28,812 nt of DNA from JBKBYG01 sp046313435. GTDB lineage: Bacteria; Pseudomonadota; Alphaproteobacteria; Rickettsiales; Arcanibacteraceae. The position numbers and the translations under genes were made by a program. The notes beneath the pieces were generated by a model. It was not told the DNA's origin. It saw only the letters and a program-made list of their open reading frames with translations, and searched no databases. The stretch spans positions 1-28,812 of the forward strand of contig JBKBYG010000020.1 in the NCBI GenBank assembly GCA_046313435.1, written 5' to 3'. This document shows positions 8,413 to 15,591 of this stretch, in pieces; the first letter of the stretch is position 1, and every line of letters begins with the position of its first letter.

Positions 8413-8537
8413 ATACCATTTCTCATTTATATTACTACGTCGTCGTAGTGCGATCTCAAGCTCGGTCACATATTTTATATATGCTCACTCGCTTTCGACT
8501 TCCACTCCTAGTATTAATTATAAATGAGAAATGGTAT
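8413..8537 (+). repeat. MITE-like inverted-repeat element, copy 1
   Basis: A 125-bp element bounded by a perfect 18-bp inverted repeat: ATACCATTTCTCATTTAT at 8413-8430 and its reverse complement at 8520-8537. A TA dinucleotide sits at each edge (8414-8415 and 8535-8536), as for TA-target duplications of IS630/mariner-type elements. The interior is richer in G+C than its surroundings and contains a small hairpin ACTACG-TCGT-CGTAGT (8434-8449). A second, degraded copy lies at 10370-10473. It encodes no credible protein. It ends 2 bp before the stop codon of the next ABC gene. Similar in size and style to Rickettsiales palindromic repeats; kinship is untested. Confidence 0.75.
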
Positions 8538-8539
8538 TA

Positions 8540-10294
8540 CTAATTATTGTTTTTATCCGGTAAAAATCCTTCAATTTGTGCATCCCATAAAGTTTTATAT
8601 AAACCTTCCTTATTTCGAAGCTCAATATGAGTACCATCTTGAATAATCTTTCCTTTATCAAAAACAATTATTCTATCCATATTAAGTAAAGTCGATAATC
8701 TATGGGCAATTACTATACTTGTTCTATTTTGCATCAGTCTAGATAAGCTGCTTTGAATCATTTGCTCAGTAAGTGTATCTAATTGACTAGTAGCCTCATC
8801 CAAAATTAATATTGGAGCATTTTTGAGTATTGCACGAGCAATTGCAATACGTTGTCTTTGTCCACCAGAAAGTTTTGCCCCGCGTTCGCCAACTTCCATA
8901 TCATATTTTTCTGGAAAATTTTGTACAAAATCATCTACATGTGCAAGTTTTGCTGCTTGAATCACTTCTTCATCTGAAGCATCCAATTTACCATAGCGAA
9001 TATTTTCCATTATTGAACGATTAAATAAAGAAGGATCTTGAGGAATAGTAGCAATTGATGCACGGAGAGAATCTTGCTTAATATTCCTAATATCCATTCC
9101 GTCAATTAATATACTGCCGGAAGTAACATCAAATAATCTTAATATCAAGTTGACAAAGCTTGTTTTTCCGCTCCCTGAGTAACCTACAAGTCCAACTTTT
9201 TCACCAGAATTAATTTTTACCGATAGATCATTAAATAAAGGATTGTCCTTTTTATATTTGAAGGTCACTTTATCAAAATTAATTTCTCCAAGTTTAATCT
9301 TAAAGTCAATTGCATCTTTTGAATCAACAATTTCTATAGGCTGATAGATTGTATTTAATGCTTGTCCTACTATTCCCCAATTTTCAGTGAAAGTTCTCAT
9401 TTCATTTGATAAATCCCAAAGACTATCAATTATCCAAATATTTATACTAATGATCATTGCAAAATCACCTGCGGTGACTTGTCCTTTTGAATATAATTTA
9501 ATAAGGAGAAGAATACTAAATGTTTGGTAGATAGCAAAAGCAATACCTTGATAAAAGTAAAATCTAAGCATGTACCAACGTCTTTGCTGAGAAGCAATTA
9601 AATAATTTTCTTGAACGTCTCCTAATTTTCTAAGCTCATATTTTTTACTTTTAAACAATCTTACGCTTGTAATATTGCCAAGAAAATCTACGATTTGTCC
9701 CATAACTTTTGAAGAAGCCTCAGCAGAGTATCTTGAGAGTTCAGTAGATTTTTTTGCAGAGTAATATGAAAATACTACAAATGCACATGCCCAAATCAAA
9801 AAACTCAAAGAAAACCATATATGTATTGTTGTTAGTGCGTAAAAAGCCGTCAAAATTCCTAGTCCATTTTGTAAAAATGAAAAGAAAATATTAAAAATTA
9901 TAAGTAATACATAACTTGCTACATCATTTATTTTTGCTGCTATGCTTCCTGTGAAATTATTCTGAAAAAAATTATAAGAATGAGAAAAAATTTGCTTTGA
10001 TAAAATTTGAGCAATATGATTTTTTAAAGCAGGCTCATATTTAAGAGTACACCAATCATATATTCTCCAAATAAAAGGTGCAATAAAGTGTAAAACTATA
10101 TACCAAGGTATAATAGCAATAATTTTCTGAGTTGCAGCTTCAATTGGAGTTTCACTTGCAGCATTAACAAGTAATTTGATAATATACGGCCTAATTGAAG
10201 CATCAAATGAAAAGAAGATAGATATCAATATTGGCCCAATAAGGTAATACTTATAAGGGCGCATAGCGTAAATTATAAATTTCGAAGTTTTCAT
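8540..10294 (-). CDS. ABC exporter, fused permease and ATPase (MsbA-like), paralog 2
   Basis: Second half-transporter of the same type as 4800-6533, 584 aa, with six predicted membrane helices in residues 1-300. The ATPase motifs are intact: Walker A GYSGSGKTS (371-379, K377), Q419, signature LSGGQ (475-479), Walker B ILILDE (495-500) and H531. The permease and ATPase align with paralog 1 from end to end, so the two could arise from duplication and could form a heterodimer; neither ATP site is degenerate, unlike many obligate heterodimers. The start is ATG at 10294. The gene is framed by the two inverted-repeat element copies: one touches its 3' end and one lies 76 bp upstream of its start, where it could affect expression. 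Substrate unknown. Confidence 0.88.
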   Translation of the reverse strand: MKTSKFIIYAMRPYKYYLIGPILISIFFSFDASIRPYIIKLLVNAASETPIEAATQKIIAIIPWYIVLHFIAPFIWRIYDWCTLKYEPALKNHIAQILSKQIFSHSYNFFQNNFTGSIAAKINDVASYVLLIIFNIFFSFLQNGLGILTAFYALTTIHIWFSLSFLIWACAFVVFSYYSAKKSTELSRYSAEASSKVMGQIVDFLGNITSVRLFKSKKYELRKLGDVQENYLIASQQRRWYMLRFYFYQGIAFAIYQTFSILLLIKLYSKGQVTAGDFAMIISINIWIIDSLWDLSNEMRTFTENWGIVGQALNTIYQPIEIVDSKDAIDFKIKLGEINFDKVTFKYKKDNPLFNDLSVKINSGEKVGLVGYSGSGKTSFVNLILRLFDVTSGSILIDGMDIRNIKQDSLRASIATIPQDPSLFNRSIMENIRYGKLDASDEEVIQAAKLAHVDDFVQNFPEKYDMEVGERGAKLSGGQRQRIAIARAILKNAPILILDEATSQLDTLTEQMIQSSLSRLMQNRTSIVIAHRLSTLLNMDRIIVFDKGKIIQDGTHIELRNKEGLYKTLWDAQIEGFLPDKNNN

Positions 10295-10618
10295 TTCATT
10301 CTTACTAAATATATTCCTATAAAAATATAAATTATATAAGTAAAGTTACTAAAATGACAAGTATATGTTATACCATTTCTCATTTATATTACTACCTTGT
10401 CGTGAGTGCGGTCTTATATTATATATATGCTAACTCGCTTTCGCCTTCAATAAGCATAAATATAGAGCAATATAAAAAGGGGAAATAAGAATTTATTTTT
10501 AAACTCATCAATTAGATTTTCTTTATATTATATTGATAAATATAGATATTCTCACTTAAGAATTTGAAGTGCAAAATTTAATTATCAGTTTTCTTTTTAA
10601 ACATTGCACTGACTTATG
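10295..10618. other. intergenic region between comEC and ABC exporter 2
   Basis: A 324-bp gap downstream of comEC and upstream of the ABC exporter gene, both on the minus strand. It contains the degraded inverted-repeat element copy (10370-10473). The rest (10474-10618) is A+T-rich. The only other structure seen is a 7-bp inverted repeat AGTGCAA (10568-10574) / TTGCACT (10604-10610) with a 29-nt loop, too weak for an intrinsic terminator. No coding frame is convincing. Confidence 0.5.
10370..10473 (+). repeat. MITE-like inverted-repeat element, copy 2 (degraded)
   Basis: Same orientation as copy 1. The first 26 bases (10370-10395) are identical to 8413-8438. A block centred on the shared ACTCGCTTTCG (10433-10443) also matches, with two nearby substitutions. 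About ten bases of the copy 1 interior are missing. The right end (10456-10473) is an eroded form of the terminal repeat that can be aligned only with small gaps. About 104 bp in total. Decay of one end suggests an older insertion than copy 1. Confidence 0.65.
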
Positions 10619-12646
10619 TCATCTATTCCAGTTTCTTTTTCCTAAATAATTATTTAAATATAATATTTTAATTTTAGAGTTAAGAAAGACCATTACTAAA
10701 TTGCCATTTTCTAAGTTATTTGCATTTATATACAAATCCTTATCAATGAACATATTATTATAATCTACTATAAGATCCCCATTAAAAGATTGGATATTAT
10801 TTGCATCTTTCTTAATAAATTGAACCGTATAATTATTTTTTCTTAAAGAACATATTAAGTTATCACATTGAAAATCAGAAAAATTTGTAGGGTTTTTATT
10901 ATCATCATAAAGAAATTCATTTTGACCATAGTAATTCATCCAAGCTTCTTTATTAAAAGAGGAAATCTTTTTTCCTCCGAATACAAGATTATTTTTATGA
11001 TTTCGAAACGCGAACTGTTTGTTGCTGATAATGATATCTGCTTTAGGTGTATAAAGATAAATTAAAAATGCTGGAATTAAAAATATCCAAAATAATTTTC
11101 TCCATTTTGCTTGCCATAAGGTAAACCAAAAGCCAGCTAAACTAATTAAAATTAAAGAGATAATAGGGATTTGTGGAACTTTTGCAACTGAACCAGGTAT
11201 TGAAGAAATATAATCCGAGGATTTAATCAAGCCTTCAATTCCATATCCCATAATAATTAAAGGAAGTTTGTGCAAATTAAATGGATAAAATATAAATGCT
11301 AAGATTACGCAAGGCATGATTATAAAAGAAGATAAGGGTACTGCTATAAGATTTGTTATAACCCCATATCCTGAAAATTGATTAAAATGATAGGCTGCAA
11401 AAGGACTAGTCGCGATACTCGCAACAATTGAAGAAAAAAATGTAGAAAATAAATAGAATAAAATTTTATAAATAATTCCATTATCATTATTAGGAAGTTT
11501 AGAAAATTTAATATAATAATCGTAGCAGGCAATTAATGCAATCACTGCTGCAAAAGACATCTGAAAGCTAGGGTTAACAATTGATTCTGGCTGAAATAAT
11601 AAAATAATAAAGTAGGCAAACATTACAGATCTAATTGGAGTTGCTACTCTATCGAGTATAATTGCGACTATGATCATTCCTGTCATAATAAATGATCTTA
11701 TAGCTGCAATCTGTGTGCCGGATATTAATAAATAACCTAAACTTCCTATTATAGCAATAATTGCAGCAAGTTTTTTAACATTAAAATAATTTGCAGAAAA
11801 TGGTAGAAGGTTTAGTAATATCCTACTGAAAAAAAAGAATAATGCTGCAGCAAGTGATAAATGCATACCCGATACGGATAATATATGAGATATACCTGAT
11901 ATGCGCATTGATTCTAAAATTTTCTTATCAATACCATTATATTCACCAATCATAAGGGCGGCAGCTATATTACCTTTACTAGGACCTAATACTTCAATAA
12001 TAGCTTTACCAATCTTCATTCTAAGGTTTTGTAAATACTCACTTTTTTGTGATTCTATGACTTTAATTTTCGATAGGCTGTAACCAATTCCTCCTAGTTG
12101 TTCAAAATATGCTTTAAAGGCAAAATTATATCCATCAATTATAGGAGGTTTAGGCGGTGGCATTAGAGTTGCTTTAAGAGTAATTATGTCTCCGATCAAA
12201 ATATTATTCATTTCGGTACGTATATTTAAACGTATGTTTTTTAGCTTTAACTCTGGATAGCTATCAATTTTTGGATTTGAAATAATAATTTTATAACCTT
12301 TTGGATAAGGTGTAATTGAAGAGAGTTTACCAGTAATTTGTGCATATTTAACTTCTTCAAGCAGTATTTGTGATTCTACTAATTTAATTCTTAAACTAGT
12401 AATCAAAAATCCTAAGCTTATAAAAAATAAAATAATAAATATCCAAAATTTTATTTCCTTTTTAAATATAAAACTTGTAATTAGTAGTATAAAACTTATA
12501 AGGCTAGCATATAAGAGGTTGGGCTCTAATTTTAATGATAAGTTTAAAATTATACCCATAGTAAAAAATACTGGAATCCAAAGGACCCAATTATTTCTAT
12601 CATTAAAAAAATCTGAATAAACTTTACTACAAAATAAACTTAACAT
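10619..12646 (-). CDS. comEC: ComEC/Rec2-family DNA internalisation channel
   Basis: Inner-membrane channel proposed to pass single-stranded DNA into the cytoplasm during natural transformation. The 675-aa protein has N-terminal membrane helices and an OB-like soluble part (about 90-200). A polytopic competence domain follows, with the hallmark ISHILSVSGMHLSL near residues 250-263 and the preceding AALMIGEYNGID. The last 140 residues are soluble and include a CDNLIC segment, as in alphaproteobacterial ComEC. I see no HxHxDH zinc motif, so the metallo-beta-lactamase nuclease domain of Firmicute ComEC is absent or inactive. The ATG at 12646 has no Shine-Dalgarno sequence, and only 10 bp separate it from the oppositely oriented PAP2 start. 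No other competence gene is in the window. Confidence 0.88.
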   Translation of the reverse strand: MLSLFCSKVYSDFFNDRNNWVLWIPVFFTMGIILNLSLKLEPNLLYASLISFILLITSFIFKKEIKFWIFIILFFISLGFLITSLRIKLVESQILLEEVKYAQITGKLSSITPYPKGYKIIISNPKIDSYPELKLKNIRLNIRTEMNNILIGDIITLKATLMPPPKPPIIDGYNFAFKAYFEQLGGIGYSLSKIKVIESQKSEYLQNLRMKIGKAIIEVLGPSKGNIAAALMIGEYNGIDKKILESMRISGISHILSVSGMHLSLAAALFFFFSRILLNLLPFSANYFNVKKLAAIIAIIGSLGYLLISGTQIAAIRSFIMTGMIIVAIILDRVATPIRSVMFAYFIILLFQPESIVNPSFQMSFAAVIALIACYDYYIKFSKLPNNDNGIIYKILFYLFSTFFSSIVASIATSPFAAYHFNQFSGYGVITNLIAVPLSSFIIMPCVILAFIFYPFNLHKLPLIIMGYGIEGLIKSSDYISSIPGSVAKVPQIPIISLILISLAGFWFTLWQAKWRKLFWIFLIPAFLIYLYTPKADIIISNKQFAFRNHKNNLVFGGKKISSFNKEAWMNYYGQNEFLYDDNKNPTNFSDFQCDNLICSLRKNNYTVQFIKKDANNIQSFNGDLIVDYNNMFIDKDLYINANNLENGNLVMVFLNSKIKILYLNNYLGKRNWNR

Positions 12647-12656
12647 TATAATATTT

Positions 12657-13292
12657 ATGAAAAAATTATCATTATTATTTTTATTTACTACTTTATTTTT
12701 TTTGTTTTTTCCAGAAATAGATTTAAAGCTAGCAAATATAACTTATGATGCGGCTAAAGGTTTTATATGGATTGATCAAAAATTTTTTAGATTAGTATAT
12801 AAGTCTTTATATGTAATTGTTCCTGGATTAACGATAATATTCTTCTGTGCTATAATATTGACTCTTCTATTTAAGAGATATTGCTACTTAAAAAAAAGCA
12901 TTTATTTGTTGTTATGTTTTGCAATAGGTCCTGGCCTTATAGTTAATGTAGCTTTTAAAGAAAATTTTGGTAGAGCACGTCCTGCTCAAATTAAACAATA
13001 TGGAGGGGATAAGAATTTCACAAAAATTTTTCAAATTACAAATCAATGTCAAAAAAATTGCTCATTTACTTCAGGCCATGCAGCCGTGGGATTTTATTTT
13101 AGCGCTTTTAGTTATATTATCAAAACTAACCGTATAAAAAAGTTTATAATTATCATGTCCATATTGTTAGGGAGTATATTAGGGTTGGCTAGAATATTAC
13201 AAGGAGCACATTTTATTAGTGATATAGTTTTTTCTGGAATAATTGTAAATTTAGTAAATTGCTATATAAGTAAATTTTTTAATAAAGATTAG
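12657..13292 (+). CDS. PAP2-superfamily membrane phosphatase
   Basis: Predicted membrane phosphatase acting on a lipid phosphate such as undecaprenyl diphosphate, phosphatidylglycerol phosphate or lipid A 1-phosphate, with the active site facing the periplasm. All three PAP2 motifs are visible in the 211-aa protein: K101-x6-R108-P109, the SGH box at S139-G140-H141, and R179-x5-H185-x3-D189. Membrane helices occur near 4-18, 52-73, 82-99, 163-178 and 188-205. Motif order and spacing fit the LpxE/PgpB-like group, but the substrate cannot be chosen. The ATG at 12657 lacks a ribosome site. The start is 10 bp from the comEC start on the other strand, so its promoter must lie inside comEC coding DNA. 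The PHB depolymerase gene follows after 75 bp. Confidence 0.85.
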   Translation: MKKLSLLFLFTTLFFLFFPEIDLKLANITYDAAKGFIWIDQKFFRLVYKSLYVIVPGLTIIFFCAIILTLLFKRYCYLKKSIYLLLCFAIGPGLIVNVAFKENFGRARPAQIKQYGGDKNFTKIFQITNQCQKNCSFTSGHAAVGFYFSAFSYIIKTNRIKKFIIIMSILLGSILGLARILQGAHFISDIVFSGIIVNLVNCYISKFFNKD

Positions 13293-13367
13293 GATTTTAA
13301 CTATTTATTCATTTAAAGGTTATAATATTAACTTTTATATTTAGAAATTTAATATTATACGGTTTAT

Positions 13368-14609
13368 ATGCTTCCTTTATTAGAAAATAGTTATTTATAT
13401 AGTTTTGTAGATTCAAATAGATTTTACTTAGAGCCCTTAAATCATCTTATAAAACAAAATATTAACTGGAGTAAAACTACTGTTAATCCGTTTTCATACA
13501 CTGAGGCCGGTCATTATATTAATGCCGCTTACGAATTATCTGAAAGACTGACGAAAGAATATACTAAGCCTAATTTTAATATTAATCATGTTATGATTGG
13601 TAAGAAAGAAATTCCTATAAAAGAAGTAATAGTAATCTCAAAGCCATTTTGTAAAGTAATTCACTTTAAAAAACACTATACTAAAGAAATGCCAAAACTT
13701 CTTATTGTAGCACCTATGGCAGGCCACCATTCTACATTACTTAAATCGACTGTAGCTGATATGTTACCCTTTTTTGATGTATATATTACAGATTGGATTG
13801 ACGCTAAATTTATCCCAATCTCTGAGGGGTCTTTTGACATGGATGATTATATAAATTACGTAATAGAGTTTTTTGAAAAATTAGCACCAAATTTACACGT
13901 TATGGCAGTTTGTCAACCTACTGTTCCAGTGCTTGCAGCTGTATCAATTTTATCGGAAGATAACAGTAAATATATACCAAAATCCATGATATTAATGGGT
14001 GGTCCAATTGATACACGTAAAAGCCCTACAGCAGTTGATGATTTTGCAATTGAAAAAAGTATAGAATGGTTTAAATCTCACGTTATTACTCGCGTACCCA
14101 TTACTTATCCTGGTTATATGCGTCCAGTATATCCTGGTTTCATTCAACTTACTGGATTTGTATCAATGAACTTTTCAAAGCATTATGATTCTCATATGAA
14201 TTTATTCAAAATGATTATTGAAGGTGATCAAGAAGGAGCAAATAAAATTAGAAGCTTTTATGATGAATATTTTTCAGTAATGGACTTGCCGGCAGAATTT
14301 TATTTACAAACAATCAAACAAGTATTTCAAGATCATGAATTACCGAAAGGAATAATGATCTCTAGAGGAAGAAAAATTAATCCTGCTTCAATCACTAAAT
14401 GTGCTCTTTTCGGTATAGAAGGTGAAAAAGATGATATTTCGGGCCTTGGCCAAACAAAAGCAGCACTTACAATATGCAAAAATATACCACAAGATAAAAA
14501 ACATTATTACATGCAAAAAGAAGTGGGTCATTATGGTGTATTTAGTGGTAGCAAATTCAGGAAATTTATAGTCCCTTTAATTAAAGATTTTGCATATAAT
14601 CTAAAATAA
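13368..14609 (+). CDS. phaZ: intracellular polyhydroxyalkanoate (PHB) depolymerase
   Basis: Hydrolyses native intracellular polyhydroxybutyrate granules to 3-hydroxybutyrate units, releasing stored carbon. The 413-aa protein has an alpha/beta-hydrolase fold in which the serine of the lipase box is replaced by cysteine: VCQPTVP with C182. D355 in EGEKDD and H388 in EVGHYGVF complete a Cys-Asp-His triad at the spacing known for the intracellular PhaZ group. PGYMRPVYPGF (248-258) and PAEFYLQT (308-315) are further family blocks. There is no signal peptide, in agreement with a cytosolic granule enzyme. No PHA synthase or phasin gene occurs in the window. A symmetric hairpin follows the stop codon. 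The ATG at 13368 has no clear ribosome site. Confidence 0.92.
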   Translation: MLPLLENSYLYSFVDSNRFYLEPLNHLIKQNINWSKTTVNPFSYTEAGHYINAAYELSERLTKEYTKPNFNINHVMIGKKEIPIKEVIVISKPFCKVIHFKKHYTKEMPKLLIVAPMAGHHSTLLKSTVADMLPFFDVYITDWIDAKFIPISEGSFDMDDYINYVIEFFEKLAPNLHVMAVCQPTVPVLAAVSILSEDNSKYIPKSMILMGGPIDTRKSPTAVDDFAIEKSIEWFKSHVITRVPITYPGYMRPVYPGFIQLTGFVSMNFSKHYDSHMNLFKMIIEGDQEGANKIRSFYDEYFSVMDLPAEFYLQTIKQVFQDHELPKGIMISRGRKINPASITKCALFGIEGEKDDISGLGQTKAALTICKNIPQDKKHYYMQKEVGHYGVFSGSKFRKFIVPLIKDFAYNLK

Positions 14610-14621
14610 GCAAAAATTTAA

Positions 14622-14648
14622 GGCTTAATTTAAGATATTAATTAAGCC
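14622..14648. terminator. hairpin terminator between convergent phaZ and ankyrin genes
   Basis: GGCTTAATT (14622-14630) and AATTAAGCC (14640-14648) form a perfect 9-bp stem with a 9-nt loop, 13 bp after phaZ and 29 bp beyond the ankyrin gene stop. Read on the minus strand, the stem is followed by CCTTAAATTTTTG, a fair T tract. It should therefore serve the ankyrin gene best and may act in both directions. Confidence 0.55.
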
Positions 14649-14677
14649 CTAATTAAATATAAGTATCATCTTTTAAA

Positions 14678-15568
14678 TTAAAAAAAATTTCTAGAAGAAA
14701 AATTTATTTTCGAAAATGGATTTTTTATAAACTTTATACTAAAGTTTCCATTTTCCGGGTAGAGTGGAATATCTTTCTCATTTTCATTCCGTGACTTATC
14801 AATACTAAAAAAATTGATTTCATTATCCCCATCAATAGGTATTGTATATATTTTATCGATACAAAAATCTGCCTTATCTAAAATTTCACAAATTTGCAAA
14901 GAAATAATACGGTTTTCTGTATGTAGTTTTTTCAAAGCTGTTTCAATTTTAGCAATATATAAATTGGCACCTCTTGTAACTAATAAGTTTAAAATTTTAG
15001 TATCATCTCTATGTATTGCTAAAGAAACAGGAGTTTCTTGCTTTCTTTCATCACAATAATCTACTTCAGCTCCATTCTCTATTAAATATTTGGCCAAATC
15101 ATAATTTCTATTATCAACAGATTTTAACAAACATTGTCCTAAAGTATTTTTGTCTAATTTCGAATTATTAGATTCAATAACCAATTTTACTAATTCAAAA
15201 TTATTATTTTTAACTGCTATATGTGTTAATATAATTTGCAGAGAAGGGACTATAGCTCCATATTTAATAAGTACTCGAACAAGTGCTAAATCATTATTTT
15301 CAAACGCTATTTTTAACGCTTCTGCATTTTTTAACTTCACATCTGCTTTTAGTTTTTCTAACATATATTCAACAATAGGAATATCTGAATAAACACAAGC
15401 TACCGATAAAAAAGTTTTTTCTCTTTCATCAATAATATAGATTTTATTAATTTCTTTAGGTTCAATATTAGCTAAACACATTTGGGCACAATAAAAATTA
15501 TTTACCCCGCCTTGCAAAATTCTTTCAAATGCTATTAATTTATCTTTCAAAACTTTTTCTGTAAACAT
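14678..15568 (-). CDS. ankyrin-repeat protein (small)
   Basis: A 296-aa protein with about five ankyrin repeats between residues 45 and 245. Recognisable pieces are TFLSVACVYSDIPIVEYMLEK, ALKIAFENNDLALVRVLIKYGA, IAVKNNNFELVKLVIESN, YDLAKYLIENGAEVDYCDE and TPVSLAIHRDDTKILNLLVTRGA. Ankyrin repeats mediate protein-protein contacts and are often used by intracellular bacteria in secreted effectors. No signal peptide or membrane helix is seen, and the C-terminal 50 residues are not repeat-like. The ATG at 15568 has no clear ribosome site. It begins 24 bp after the pepP stop on the same strand, so co-transcription with pepP is likely, though I see no functional link. Whether it is secreted cannot be told. 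Confidence 0.85.
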   Translation of the reverse strand: MFTEKVLKDKLIAFERILQGGVNNFYCAQMCLANIEPKEINKIYIIDEREKTFLSVACVYSDIPIVEYMLEKLKADVKLKNAEALKIAFENNDLALVRVLIKYGAIVPSLQIILTHIAVKNNNFELVKLVIESNNSKLDKNTLGQCLLKSVDNRNYDLAKYLIENGAEVDYCDERKQETPVSLAIHRDDTKILNLLVTRGANLYIAKIETALKKLHTENRIISLQICEILDKADFCIDKIYTIPIDGDNEINFFSIDKSRNENEKDIPLYPENGNFSIKFIKNPFSKINFSSRNFF

Positions 15569-15591
15569 AATACTATATTAATCAATAAAAA

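Noticed and set aside
8307..8543. Open frame of 78 codons across inverted-repeat element copy 1
   Set aside because: It overlaps the end of the orphan gene out of frame and runs through the inverted-repeat element, so it is fortuitous.
10568..10610. Inverted repeat AGTGCAA / TTGCACT as terminator of comEC
   Set aside because: The 7-bp stem has a 29-nt loop and no T tract following it, too weak for an intrinsic terminator.
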